DNA of 64,000 nucleotides, from contig NC_057793.1 in the NCBI RefSeq assembly GCF_014905175.1, positions 14,286,369 through 14,350,368 on the forward strand, written 5' to 3'. Below the pieces are notes generated by a model that saw only the letters and a program-made list of their open reading frames with translations, was not told the DNA's origin and made no database searches. The translations under genes and the position numbers were made by a program. Of the stretch, positions 1-11,334 are shown in pieces. Numbering within the stretch: the stretch's first letter is position 1; each line of letters opens with the position of its first letter. Source of the DNA: Aphidius gifuensis (lineage: Eukaryota; Arthropoda; Insecta; Hymenoptera; Braconidae).

Positions 1-1460
1 TTTGATATGATCTAATAAAAACATTCATTTTTAATCAAGTCTTTCTATTTTAAAAATGACTTCTTTTTACGAGTGACTTGAGCGCGAGAAAATCTGATCA
101 TCATTAAGTGTGGGTCTTCTTATAATTTTTTTTTTTTTTTCTATTTTTCGTTACGAAAAATAGTTGTTTTAAGAGACAGAAAGAAAAGAGCTTCATTTTC
201 AGATTATTCTATGCAACATAATGTATATTATTATGCTCATAATACTCTCTTTCAACTTTGCATACATGTATTAGGCTAGCTAAAGAGGCCTTAAAAAGCC
301 GTATACTTCCATGATTACCGTGGGCGGATATTTTTCGGAGTGTTTCTTGGGCATTGGTTCTCTCCATTGGCCAGAGAGAAGAGAAAGGTATACACATACA
401 ATAGTTCAACAAAACTCATATTAGACGAATATATCTAATTATGAAAAGCTTATAATGCATATAAGTAAATAAATGTGAAGAACATACATCAGAAAATGAC
501 GTCAACCTTGAAGGTTCGCGATGGAACGTAACTAAAAGCACTGGGTAATCTATAGCCAATATCTGTCCTTTTAACCTAAAAGTTTTTATTATGTAAAAAA
601 TGATAACATTTTGATCATAAAATTTGCTTCATAAACTGGATAAGCTTCCAAACTTTCCTATTATTATTGACAGTTCTAAAACCTCTATTGATAGACAATA
701 CTATAGTAATGTCTTCGATCTGCTAAGAATGCTTTGCAGTTTGGCGAAAGAAAGATGGAAAATTCAGCAAGTATATTTGTGGTAAAATATTGCAAGACAG
801 TGTTGTAAATGCATCGAGTCGTCTTCTATTAAAAGTGTCATGGCCATACGAAATGTTCGTGAGCATGCCAACATGAAAGAAACTTCGGTGTGCATATTTG
901 GCGCATGCGCAAAAGCGTAGAAAGGGGCCTTTCCCCCTTACTTATTATGAACGTGAACGTACGGAGCGACTCAATATAAAACATCTACAAAAAAAAAAAT
1001 ACCACTCACAAAATTCTGGGAAATCCTTGAACAAAATAGAATTGAAGAAAATGCAGAAAACAGGAAGAAAGAATTTATTATTGTTATTATTATTATTATT
1101 ATTAACTCCTGCAAAAATCGTTTATCAAAATTATATATATATATGTGTAATTAAAAGGATGATTTTTTTACATATAGAATATGCATCACGTTATATTAGA
1201 TAACCATATTAAAAATATTTTGGGGCCAGAATTTTTTTTTTTTCTACTGACGGAAAAAACATAGGTGCCAAAATGATTTTGGCACATACGTGCGTACATA
1301 TTGTCATATTTATGTTTAAAAATTCAAAGTCTTGTTGGATCGGTGTGTCAGTAGAAAATGGATAAGCGATAAAGCATTTTAAACGTATATATGTATACGT
1401 GATGGCAAATAGGCATACAGTGGGCTAATTTTTTCGCGTTAGTGTATGTAGTATATTTAA
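1..1460. other. AT-rich stretch, no gene recognised
   Basis: Open frames here (minus 209-412, plus 898-1203) show no recognisable domain; the plus one contains a run of leucines encoded by a (TTA)n microsatellite at about 1075-1103. A short (AT)n run lies near 1133. I see no terminal inverted repeat or gene remnant. Confidence 0.5.
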
Positions 1461-1463
1461 AGT

Positions 1464-1672
1464 ATGTTCAAAAAGAATGGAGTTGGCAATGACAATAGTG
1501 GCGGTGGTAGCAACAACGAGTGACGGCAAGTGACTAAGGGGCAAGGGGTACATCGGATAGCGACGCTTCTAGCGCGCAAGTCGTACTGGTGGACGCGAAT
1601 GCAGTTACGGGAGCGCAGTGCGACCCAACGCAACTCGCGAATGCACAGTCAGCTAGTACCGAAATAATAATC
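1464..1672. other. GC-richer island, possible untranslated exon
   Basis: This 200-bp patch is clearly richer in G and C than its surroundings and contains several CG dinucleotides. In one plus frame it reads ATG plus 19 codons to TGA, then about 47 codons rich in Arg and Gln to TAA. A conserved protein is not evident. Such islands in an AT-rich genome often mark a 5' untranslated exon or promoter, but nothing here fixes a strand. Inference only. Confidence 0.25.
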
Positions 1673-2990
1673 AAAAAGATATTTTGATTCTAGGATATTA
1701 CAATATTTATAAAAACATGGAACAAAAGAAAAGCTTGGGTAATACACTGAAATTGAATTAAGAATTTATGAGAAAAAAGGTTTTCATATTTTATAGTAGA
1801 AGTTACCAGTGATTTTGTGTAAAAGAAGTGTGTCAATAAAGTGTAAAAATGGAATGAGAAAAAAAAAAATGGAAAAAAAGTGGATTTAGAGAAAGACTGC
1901 AGTTATTCTTTTATCTAAAAAGCAAAATTCAATTATGAGAATAAAAGTTCACCGGTTAGCACAATTTCCATTTTTCAATTTTTTTGCCGGATAATGCGAA
2001 ATTTTGAATTATACTTAAGTGAGTAAAATAATTTTATTCATTGTGATCAAAAAAGTTTTATTTTTTATGTCTGTTGTTGATATTTTTTTCACCGGTTTTG
2101 TGCCACTGGATTTGAAGTTTTTACTTTAACACCATGAATAGAAAAATTCATCTAGGTTTATTGTAAGAATCATTGTGGTGACAATAACATAATAAGAGCG
2201 TCTTTTTTTTCGCTGATGTATCGTGATTTTGCGCAAGCATTATTTTCTACCCGACGGCGGGAAAGCAATATTACGAAAAAAAAAAAAAAAAATTATAAAT
2301 GAATGAATGATATTAAAATGAAGAACAATAATGACTAAACAGAATTAAAGTTTCGCTTTATTGATCAATGTATGTTGATAATACTCAAGCTATAATAATA
2401 GTAATTGCAGTAATACAAAAAATGGAATCTAAAAAATTATATATCATGCATTTTCTTAACGGTGCGAAACGACTAGGCATCGATTAATTTTTTGATTTGT
2501 TGCTATATTGTATGAACAATAATTGAATATGTCTTTCAAGTTTTTCAATCCCGGGTGTAACCAATAAGCCAAATTTCGAGTTCCATTCTAGTACGTTTAT
2601 TGAGAGCGAAATAATTATTTACCATATACGATTGGCTTTTGGAGGAGAAAGACCACAAGTTACGTTATATGTGGGTATTATTCTAGCTATAAAACACAAA
2701 CATCCTGACAATGAAAAAAAAATTTTTTGAAGATGGTGTGAGACAGAAAAAGAGAGAGCTAGAGAAGGCTAAGGTGGGAGAAAAAGGATCGAAGAATATA
2801 GTTGAATGATCAGTGCATGTTAGTCACAGTATGTGTAAGGTTTGAGCTATAGTATTGGATTAAAAGCATATATGAATAGAAAAATAATTAAATAAATCAG
2901 TAAATGAAAAAAGAATACATGAAAATAAAAAAAAACTGAATATATATATATATATATATATACATAAATAACTAGATTATAATCAATAAA
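1673..2990. other. AT-rich non-coding stretch
   Basis: A/T homopolymers (for example near 2277-2291) and an (AT)n run at 2940-2962 are the only structures I can point to. No gene or repeat family was recognised. Confidence 0.5.
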
Positions 2991-2994
2991 TAAA

Positions 2995-3246
2995 TTAATG
3001 AATGAATAACAAAATTTCTGTGCCGTGTAACGATTCTTTGAAAACAAAATGGCGGACTGCTTCTAAGACCAATGAAGTTAGTCCGACTATTAAATATCCA
3101 GTGATTAACGAAGTTCCTTTGTTTGATTTTTTACTTGTTTGGATTGATAATTTGCGTTTCAAAGAGTTTTCTTCTGATGTACAAAATCGAGAAATTCTAT
3201 CTATTAAAATTATCGTCATGGATATCTTTAAACTGACTAATTTCAC
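2995..3246 (-). other. orphan open frame, possible exon
   Basis: Both strands are open here: 83 codons on minus (2995-3246) and 102 on plus (3002-3310). Composition at 3010-3220 is less A/T-biased than the flanks. The minus frame reads like a normal mixed protein with a hydrophobic stretch around residues 47-60 (SLITGYLIVGLTSLVL). I recognise no family. It could be an isolated exon, a fragment of a decayed gene, or chance; splice sites are not decisive. Confidence 0.2.
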
Positions 3247-3310
3247 ACATTTTTTCCCACTGTTGATATATTTTTATATTCTATTACGAGTCCATTTAGA
3301 ATATATATGA

Positions 3311-4370
3311 AGTATATTGTATATTTTGTTTACATAAATGTATACTGAGTGAGAGTGAAAAGCGAGAGTGTGGATCGTGGCTGTGCCACGTGCGCGTCGA
3401 AGCTTATCGTGCCTTCAATATATATACACATATATGGGGCAGAATATCTGAACTGGACCATGTCAAGACTCTGACCTTTTCGAAATCATTCAACAACTTT
3501 TTTTTAGGTTTTGGGTGGATCCACAAGAACTTCTAATATTCCGAAATTTTGACGGCTCTTCTTACCCTCTTCAGAGAATAAAAGTTTACGTTTTTTTTTC
3601 CAAAAAAATATGCATTCAACATTTGGAGAGTCATTGTTTTCAAATTTGTTTTTTTTGCTGACTTTTCATATATGTTAAAAAATATAATCGTCGATTGGAT
3701 TTTTGTTATGGAACGAGAAACTCTTATTTGTATTCCATTTTAATTTTAGTCACATTTCCGGGATGAATCATGCGAGTACACGTTAAAAAAAAAATATATA
3801 TATATTTCAGAAACATTTAGAATACAAGAAGCAATTAATTACTTTCCAACATCGATTTGACATTTTGATATATATAGTACAAACAAACTGGTTTATAACA
3901 ATTGAAGAATTCTTAAAACGAAACACGCAAACTGTGAAAATTTAATTATTGCTTCAGGGTGTTTAGTTTTAGAACAAGTGTATAACTTACGCAGAATACT
4001 CAAAAATAATGATTTTTAAAGATTTTCACGTGTGCCGTCACTTTCCGTCACTTTTACTCACTGTCCGCTCCACCAGTGAGAGAGTTGAGTACCAGTTCCA
4101 TGTTTCTTTAAAATATAATAATAGAATGTTTTAAAATTTTGCATAAATAGTTAGATTTTCCGATTCTAAAAACGATGTTCATTTTTTCATGTTTATCAGT
4201 CAAATTTTTCATAATTGATTAGTAAATATTTTTTTTCACATTGGCTATTGTGTGAAAAAATCTGGCATATCCGTGTTAAGTCTCTAATCCTGTTATTTTT
4301 ATCAAATACACAATCTTTTATAATTGTAACAGCATGAATCAATAAAATCATAATTATATAAGCATTGGTA
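3311..4370. other. AT-rich stretch with small GC-richer patches
   Basis: There is a short GC-richer patch at about 3350-3415 and another at 4025-4090. No open frame, terminal repeat or known family was recognised. Confidence 0.45.
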
Positions 4371-4389
4371 ATGTTCTAATATTTCTTTC

Positions 4390-4541
4390 ACTACAGGCGT
4401 ATAGATTATGTGAATCTTACGAGTCTCGATATAGCTATATCCTGGCTATATCCAGCTGGCTGAAATAACAAACTGATTGTCTTGTCTCTTTAGCTATCCT
4501 GTACCTCATTGCTGCAGCTAAAAATTTTTTTCCGTGCATTA
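4390..4541. repeat. fragment of AGCT-word repeat family
   Basis: The segment contains repeated TAGCTATA/GGCTATATCC words. It ends in GTACCTCATTGCTGCAGC followed by an A/T run and CCGTGCA, which matches the end of the element at 21.34-21.89 kb (CTCGTTGCTGCAGC, A/T run, ACAGTG, TA). It is a dispersed copy, probably truncated on its left. Confidence 0.5.
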
Positions 4542-4973
4542 CTGGCAGCCATCATCATTGGTGAAATGCTAGGCTATTTTGTATTCTTTTACATGAGTAT
4601 ACTAGAGGTCGAGTTTTACTGACCAAGCAAAACATTTTCATATGTCGATCAATCAATAAATAAGTAATGAATTCAAACCTGAATAAAATAAATGTGGTAA
4701 CGTACAGCTGGTGATGCGTGCATTCAACTATACACATACAGTTAAGAATTTGCATTTTTACCTACACTGTTGTCGCTTCTTTGATCAGCTGCCGCCCGTC
4801 ATCTCTACATTAAATTTGTACACCACCCCCTTAAAGTTGGATGTAAATTGCAAAATCGAACGACTTTTTTGTGCTTAAAAAGGAACACGATGACCCAGGC
4901 TTATGAAAAATGAAATGGTGTCCTATATGCCCTCAATGTATGCGGTGGCTATCTCGTCAAAAATATTCCCTTA

Positions 4974-5855
4974 CACGGAGAAAAATTTACATTTTTTTTA
5001 ATATAATACCATAGAAATTTTTGCGTTGTGTTACAGTAAGCTGGAACCATAAGAGCATCATATTAAATTTTGAGACAGACCATAGCAATTTTCATTGAAA
5101 AACGCCACTTACTGGCCGTGTGACCTTCCGCGGTGTACCATAGTAATTCTTGCGATGGGCAAACGCAAAATTTATTATGTTTATAAACGCTCGTAAAAAA
5201 ATATTGTAAAAAAACATTTCAAGCCTAGGATTTGAACCCCATATCATCGGGATACAAATCCTACGAGTTATCCGCTGCGCCACAACAACGTATCTGTAAG
5301 GGAAATATTATTTGTTTTACATTAACAATTTGAAAATAAGCAAAGTCACGCCTGCGCAGTCGACTAAAAAGTGGGGGCAGTTGACATTTCTGAGTCCTTC
5401 ATCAATTTTGCTATGGCCCATTGTAATTTTAAATATGTTGCTTTGTATTTGTTAGTGACACCTACAGGAAATCCAAGAAAGTTATTAAAATTACTATGGT
5501 AGGTTGTAAATTTTCAGAGGATCATTTTAATCATGTCCATAACAACAAAGTAAAATTTAGAAATAAACAGAGCAAAAAAAAAAAATATATTTTTTGCTAT
5601 GGTGCAATGTAATTTTTAGACTGGATTATTTTAAATTTTAAATTTGGTATCTGTAAAAATTTCTTTATGCGTTGTAATTTTTTCATCGGGGAATAGCAAA
5701 AAAAAAACATGACAAAATCGCTATGGTACATTTTAATTTTTCAAGACTACAATTGTTTTTTTTCGTTGAAATGACAGTAAATTTTTTAATAATCATAATA
5801 TGGTTCTATGGTAATGTGGCACCATAGTAATATTGAGTGAAAATTTTTCTCCGTG
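4974..5855 (-). mobile_element. TIR element family A (CTATGG word, tRNA-like)
   Basis: The ends are CACGGAGAAAAATTTACA at left and AAATTTTTCTCCGTG at right, both flanked by TA, which suggests a TA target duplication. The interior repeats GCTATGG/CCATAG words on both strands. A tRNA-like module on the minus strand lies at 5221-5290. A second copy in the opposite orientation is at 54989-55917, sharing the module and the flanking words. No transposase is encoded, so it is non-autonomous. The TA flank is compatible with Tc1/mariner-like mobilisation, which is inference. Confidence 0.75.
5221..5290 (-). other. tRNA-like module, family A
   Basis: Read on minus it has an A-box-like TGGCGCAGCGGATAACTCG and a B-box-like GGGGTTCAAATCC about 45 bp later. 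The A-box region resembles eukaryotic tRNA-Arg genes (TGGCGCAATGGATA). Acceptor pairing is poor, so it is not called as a tRNA gene. Confidence 0.6.
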
Positions 5856-6047
5856 TAGCAGTAAAAAGTCGAATTGTGAAACGCTGCAATCACTATAGCA
5901 ATAAGCAATGATTAGCAGTTGCATTGCTAATATTAATAATTTATCCCATAATATTGAAATTAATCAAAAAAAAATTAATTGTCAACTATAAAAAAGAGAA
6001 ATATTGTATCACTGTGAATATTAAAATTAATTAATAGAAGCGAATTA

Positions 6048-6242
6048 TTAAGGTACATTCTTGGATAGATTTGTGGGCTTATCCTGAATAAAATCCTATA
6101 CTTTTTACATTGACGATTAAGTAGTGCCAACCCCAAAAGCTTGAAATTTTCGTGATAATTTTTTAGACATTCCCAATAAAAGTTTTTTGGTGATCGTCAC
6201 TAAGATGCAACATAACCTGCTGTAGGTAAGAATGTACCTTAA
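6048..6242. mobile_element. 195-bp MITE
   Basis: Terminal inverted repeats TTAAGGTACATTCTT and AAGAATGTACCTTAA bound an interior of about 165 bp with no open frame. The termini may include a TTA or TAA target duplication. Confidence 0.65.
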
Positions 6243-6297
6243 CTAAAAAAAAATAAAAAAAAAACGAATCTAAGCTGTTATTCGTACTCTTAATTTA

Positions 6298-6650
6298 CCC
6301 AGGTAGAATTTCGCGGTAATGGATTGACTTAACTTAAGTCACTTAAGCTACCTCGACAATATGTCATCTCGACATTGACAATTTGAAGCCAACAGTTACA
6401 CTTTTCACCGTAAGTTCGGCATGCCAAATATATTGTAAGGAGGTATAGGTTAGAAATCAGAGTAGAAATTTGTTCAAGACAGCCTGAACACTGATCTAGG
6501 TCTGATCAGGATATGGTAGGGCTTTCCCGATTCAAGTAATTCTATCACATCCTGATCACTCTGGATCAGGCTAACATGTAACATCCTTAATAGCGATAGC
6601 TTCAGCCAATCCGGATCAGGGCTTAATCAAGGTAGAAATATTTGAAAAAT
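6298..6650. repeat. fragments of CCC-terminus / GATCAGG-word elements
   Basis: An ACCCAGGTAGAATTTC terminus at about 6299 is followed by AACTTAAGTCACTTAAG words. Then 6455-6650 is filled with CTGATC/GATCAGG words related to those at 37.5-37.8 and 51.2-51.6 kb. Boundaries are not sharp. Confidence 0.45.
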
Positions 6651-6719
6651 GAATAAATTCACGTCATAAGATAGGCTTTTAGAAAAAATATTTTGTACTA
6701 GTTACGTACTTACGTATTT

Positions 6720-7110
6720 AATACTGTTGTAGACAGTAAACTACGTCACTCGTGGCGCATTGGTCACTCTCAGCTTTTACTTGAGGTTTCTCTCTCTTTT
6801 TCGTTTCCAGCGCTGCATATGGCACTTAATTGAACTATATAACTACTACGCCACTAGTTACTTTTAATGCTAATAGCTGCGTTCTTTGGCCAGTTTTTTG
6901 TAGCGCATTCTGACCGCGCAGTTGCGCAGAAATCGAGAAATCAAGTAAAAATTTTGAATTACGTATGTGTGAAAACTCACACGAACAAACAACCTACAAA
7001 CGCACGTGATTTTTCAGCTACTGCGCGTATGCGTGGTCATGATGCGCGAAAAAAAGTCAAAGAACACGGCCAATATATTTCCGCGAGACAGGAAACTCTG
7101 TTGCCATAAA
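6720..7110. other. GC-richer unique-looking stretch
   Basis: Several CG-containing words (GCGCATTC, GACCGCGCAG, TGCGCGTATGCG) stand out from the flanks, and 80 codons are open on plus (6867-7109). No domain is recognised. It could be a regulatory or untranslated segment. Confidence 0.2.
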
Positions 7111-7706
7111 GCAATTGTCAGCCAGCATGGCTACAGATTTTTTTATTTATTAGAGCTTCACGAATTTTTGTCACGAAACGGCTAATAATTGACTGCTAGT
7201 CTCAAAGTACTTAATATCTAGTGTAATATCAACGAATAGCTATAGACATTCCTAAGTGATTATGGAGACGACTATTTCAGGACACCTGAGTCAAAAATGA
7301 TCAATAAAAATATTATAAATTACACTTGTTAATAAAAATTGATATTGATAAAATTTTCAATGCGAAATACTAAGAAAGTTATAGAGAAATCATGAATTTT
7401 TTTTTCTGCAAGGGTGGATTTTATGACGAGATCTTTCTAATTGAGGGTTAAATTTTTTTATCTCTCTTAGAAATTTGTGAGTTTAAACGATGAAATTGGT
7501 CTTTTACTCGCAGGTTTCATAACTCTCTCAAAAATATTAGTGTCAAATCCTTCTTTTTTCAAAACTCTGGAGCCAAGGATATACTCAAACATTTTTAATG
7601 AATATTTTTTTAACCAGAAACAATTGTTTATAGAAATTGATAGCATTCCCTACTTTTTAGTTACTATAACCTTGAAAGAATTAAATTAGAGACTTTTATG
7701 GCTATA
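7111..7706. other. AT-rich stretch, no gene
   Basis: The 70-codon plus frame at 7477-7689 shows no recognisable domain. No repeat boundaries were seen. Confidence 0.4.
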
Positions 7707-8666
7707 CCCAGGTAGGAATCGCCGTAACGATTGTAACAGGTTTGGTACAAACTTGATTGCCAACCCTTGAGTCCCAAGTTTGTGTCGAGCCTGTTACGAT
7801 GGTCTGATCCTAGGCTTTTACAAGGCCTTGAAAATCAGTCTTTAAAAAAGCTTGTGTCAAGATTGGATTTTAAGTTTGACACAAGCTTGTAATTCAAGAC
7901 TGTGTTTCAAGCATGTACCAAGCGTGACACAAGCTTGATATACCAAGCGTAAACATGACATATTTATTTCGATTCATCAGGCATTTTAATTGTGTCAAGC
8001 CTGTACTTTTTTGTATTACCCGGCCTCACACGAGCCTTGTGTCAAGCTCGTTGTATCAAGCTTCACACGAGACTTGACTTGTACATATATTCAATTAAAA
8101 AAAAAAAAAATTATAATATTTAGATCTATAGAATAAAAATAGAAATGTTATATAGCAATTATTAGGTTTTGACTATCGTGCCAGGCTGTTACAAGGACTG
8201 TGTATTAAGTCTCGAATAGATTCATTCATATCAAAAATTTTTTGTGAGTCTTTTATAAATACCCCGGTGGTTGACGTGATAGAGCATTGGAATTCCACGT
8301 GAGAGACCTAAGATCGATCCCCTAGTACGCCGTTTATTTTCGCTCAAATTATTATCATTAATTCAACTTGTATCGCGTAAATAATAACCATGTCATAAAT
8401 AATAAATTAATAATGATAAATATTTATATTTATTTATATTTTTTTTTGCAAGACTGTGTCAAGCTTGGATTCAAAGCTTGTGTCAAGCCCGAGACACAAG
8501 TTTGTGCTAAGCTTGGATTCGAAGCTTGACACAAGCAAATACATGGTTATCATTCCAGGCTCTTACCAAGCTTGACACACGCTTAGTATCCAAGCTTAAC
8601 ATAAGCTTCGAAGCCTCGAATTCAAACTTGACACAAGCTTATCCTAATCGTCGATTCCTACTTGGG
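7707..8666 (+). mobile_element. TIR element family B (CAAGCTTG word, tRNA-like)
   Basis: The ends CCCAGGTAGGAATCG and CGATTCCTACTTGGG are both flanked by TA. The interior is saturated with variants of CAAGCTTG, TTGACACAAGC and GTGTCAAGC on both strands. A tRNA-like module sits in the middle (8262-8332). Related copies or pieces occur at 10.08-10.17, 13.48-13.98, 40.66-42.3 and 61.78-62.05 kb. No protein is encoded. Confidence 0.75.
8262..8332 (+). other. tRNA-like module, family B
   Basis: GGTGGTTGACGTGATAGAGC is A-box-like and AAGATCGATCCCC is B-box-like, with about 35 bp between them. The same sequence recurs at 13525-13592 (minus) and, interrupted, at 41066-41130 (plus). The acceptor stem is not convincing. 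Confidence 0.5.
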
Positions 8667-8696
8667 TAATAACGGTGAAGATGGACGTCAGTGTTG

Positions 8697-8807
8697 AAGC
8701 TTGGAAAAAATAAGAAGCTTCTGTGGTCTAGAGGTTAAGGCAGTTGCCCAGATAAGCAAAAGACTCAGGTTCGAATCCTAGGGGGTCACTGCTTATTTTT
8801 TTCAAGT
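8697..8807 (+). mobile_element. minimal stem-flanked tRNA-like element
   Basis: A tRNA-like core (8713-8792) has an A-box TGGTCTAGAGGTTAAGG and a B-box GGTTCGAATCC. Its D stem (GTCT with AGGC) and a four-pair anticodon stem (TTGC with GCAA) can form, but the acceptor stem does not pair. The core is bracketed by CTTGGAAAAAATAAG and CTTATTTTTTTCAAG, a 15-bp imperfect inverted repeat. This looks like the smallest version of the inverted-repeat plus tRNA-like plan seen elsewhere in the window. Confidence 0.5.
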
Positions 8808-8809
8808 AT

Positions 8810-9090
8810 CTAATTTTCAAAAATGGCTTTTCTAGACATGGCTCCTGCGAATTTTATATAGGGAATTTCCTAAGACTGATATAAACTTTCTAGATTGATT
8901 TGTTAAAAAGATGTTGTTGTTACCAACAATCACCAATCTTTTTTTTTGTAAGTTATTTTTTTCAATAAAAAGTTAGTGTGCATGCACTGAGACTAAAATA
9001 TTTTGTGATCAGAAAGTTAGTTCTTCACATATGTATATAATATATTCAAATATATATGTATATATCTTATTCTCTTTAATGTAAAATATA
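8810..9090. other. AT-rich spacer
   Basis: No gene or repeat family was recognised; a TATATATGTATATAT run lies near 9047-9066. Confidence 0.4.
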
Positions 9091-9092
9091 TT

Positions 9093-9508
9093 TTTAATTA
9101 AAAAACAATGGGTGCATTCCTTTAATAAAAAATTTTTTTTCGTTTTGCAATTTCGCCCTGTAATACCCGCCAAAATTTTATAGGAAAAAGCTGTTTCGTG
9201 TAGTAGCAGTACTGGCACATGACATTATTTTTTTTGGCTTCCAATTATTAGATGGATAACTGTTCAATGTTTATATCAAACTGAAATAAATAGAAAATTG
9301 ACTTGTTGTGATTGTTTGTTATTGTCACATAGCTCATACCACACATTATCGTAAACTGTAAAGGCTGGAATAATGCATAGAGAAATTTATCACTTTTGTC
9401 GTTTTTTCTGTTTCTAGTTTTTAGTCGGTATTACAGGGCGAAATTGCAAAACGAAAAAAAATTTTTTATTCAAGGAATGCACCCAATAAATATTGTTTAA
9501 TTTTTTTT
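9093..9508. repeat. inverted repeat, about 80-bp arms
   Basis: The left arm (9093-9176, containing GGGTGCATTCC and TTGCAATTTCGCCCTGTAAT) is the reverse complement of the right arm (9428-9508). About 250 bp separate them. The right arm abuts the 3' end of the hAT transposase remnant, so the repeat could be one of its subterminal ends or a separate foldback insertion. Confidence 0.6.
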
Positions 9509-9521
9509 TTAATTAAAATAT

Positions 9522-9802
9522 TTAGTTTGTATCAAACGAAACTCCCGATAACTCATCATCATCATCATTAATATAATTTTCTTTTTCTTTAACATTTGGT
9601 TTATAATATAAAGTACTTGTAGTCATACGTGAAAGCATTTCTTTGGATGGCTTAAATTTAATGCAATTTCAATTGGAAATAACATGTTGACTAGCTAATA
9701 ATTTTCCACGCATTGTTGGTACAGCTAATTTATTTCTTATTTTTGTTTTAGCCAAGCTAATTTTACTGAAAGTTCTCTCACTATCAGCATTACAACTAAA
9801 TT
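9522..9802 (-). pseudogene. hAT transposase C-terminal fragment
   Basis: Translated on minus, the segment begins at about CNADSERTFSKISLAKTKIR and continues NKLAVPTMRGKLLASQ. This is the signature of the C-terminal dimerisation region of hAT-superfamily DNA transposases, where SNAD.ER.FS is followed by a K(T)K.RN.L motif. One in-frame TGA follows the sequence HVISN. The frame then ends naturally at a TAA at 9522-9524 after an acidic run of aspartates. No zinc finger or DDE catalytic core is present upstream; instead a TATGGTAT-word repeat with a hAT-like end lies at 9803-9896. It is therefore a dead 3' fragment of a once autonomous element. The hAT assignment is firm; the family within hAT is not determined. 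Confidence 0.8.
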
Positions 9803-9945
9803 ATGGTATATGGTAAAGTCGTTATGGTATATGGTATGGAAGATCAAAATATGGTAAACATACCATAATTATGGTATGGTTGGCAACGCTGCTTGGAGTT
9901 CCAAGAGCCCCGGGTTCGAGTCCTCGTCGGGTTCGTGTATTTTCG
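9803..9945. repeat. TATGGTAT-word repeat with hAT-like end
   Basis: Repeated ATGGTAT/ATACCAT words end in ATGGTTGGCAACGCTG. Its reverse complement, CAGCGTTGCCAACC, resembles hAT terminal repeats (CAG.G.TGCC). Immediately beyond is a B-box-like CGGGTTCGAGTCC at about 9911-9923 with no clear A-box. Confidence 0.4.
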
Positions 9946-10244
9946 TTTATTCAAGTTGTCAAATCAAAAAACTTAAGGTTTTAAATACTTTAAATAATAA
10001 AAATAAATCAATTATATTTTTTTCCAAATTTTGCTTCATATCTGAAATCGAACCTTGAGATTGGCAAATATATAGTGAACATCTTCAGCTTCACCTCGGC
10101 TTGACTCGAGCTTTAGAGCAGGATAATCAGGCTTGCCCCGGACTTATGCCCATCGTCAATTCCTACACCGAAAGAATTTTTTTTATATTTTATAAATTAC
10201 CACTATTACCAGTAGTGGATAGCGTGTCAATTTTTTGATATATA

Positions 10245-11331
10245 CACTGAGAGAAATATTAACTAAGAATTACAAACGTAAAAGAAAAAAATACAAAATA
10301 AATAGTAAAAACTGCGTTCCCCCGTCATTTATAAGAATTATTCGTATATTGATAGATAATTTTTACAATAAAATTATGTAAAAAATCTGGCCATTGACTA
10401 TATATACACTACTAAGCCATAAAATTTACACAATTTTATTGTAATTTCTGTTTAAAAAAATGACTAAATTCACGACACTCACAAGTAAATTCTAGCAGAC
10501 TGAGAATTTACCCACTACCGGTTTTAGAATTTACTAAATTTTATTACAAATTTTATTTAAAAGTTGGACATTTTTTGTGTTAAGTTAGGCAGTTTGTGCT
10601 AGATTCACGGAGAATAGCAATCAATTCCCGGCAACATTTTTTCTTTTCTGTTTACACGCTCAAAACTCGAAAACTAATTGTTAAATAGAAAAAAGTTATT
10701 CTTGATAAATTGTTTAGAAATAAATAACCAACAATAAACCTCGCTTAACCCCATACCTAGCTTCAACAGATAAGGCTGTAGAAATGCTTGAAATTACATG
10801 ACAGTTCAATCATTTGTTCAATCGGTCGGCCATCTTTGTGTTATTTCGCCCCACAAACAGAATTTTTACAAAGCTATATAGTAAAAAATATTTAAGTCTA
10901 TGCTAACTTTTATATGTCTACATGATAATTTTTATTATATATATAAGAATATTTATTAAATTGTGCAGTATTTTTTATTCAACCATATAATAATTTTTAT
11001 TGTTTTCACAAAACATGTATGTCTTTATTTTAATTAACTCATAACTCATTATCTAAGAGATTAATCAAAAAAAGTAATTCTTTATAAATTGTTTAGAATT
11101 GAATTTTCAATAATAAACTTCACTCAACCCCATGTCCATCTGCAATAGATAACGATGTATAGAGGCTTGAAGTAACCCAATAATTTTTTGACATTTTACA
11201 CATTTTACATAATTTTATTGTAGAATTCCGACTCTCGCGGCCAGTCCCAGAATTAAAACAAAAATTACAAAGTACTATAGTAATTTCTATTCAACCATGA
11301 TTTTAATTTTTAGTTAAAATTTCTCTCAGTG
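10245..11331. mobile_element. TIR element, CACTGAGAGAAAT ends
   Basis: The ends CACTGAGAGAAAT and ATTTCTCTCAGTG are each flanked by TA. The interior contains two diverged direct copies of a roughly 130-bp unit (about 10670-10810 and 11040-11190; both hold CTTCA/CTGCA...AGATAA...GCTTGAA). It shares termini with the 27.3 and 43.7 kb elements but not their interiors. No tRNA-like module was seen. Confidence 0.7.
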
Positions 11332-11334
11332 TAC

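Noticed and set aside
8713..8792. Functional tRNA gene
   Set aside because: D and part of the anticodon stem pair, but the acceptor stem does not and the anticodon loop would have eight bases; called tRNA-like only.
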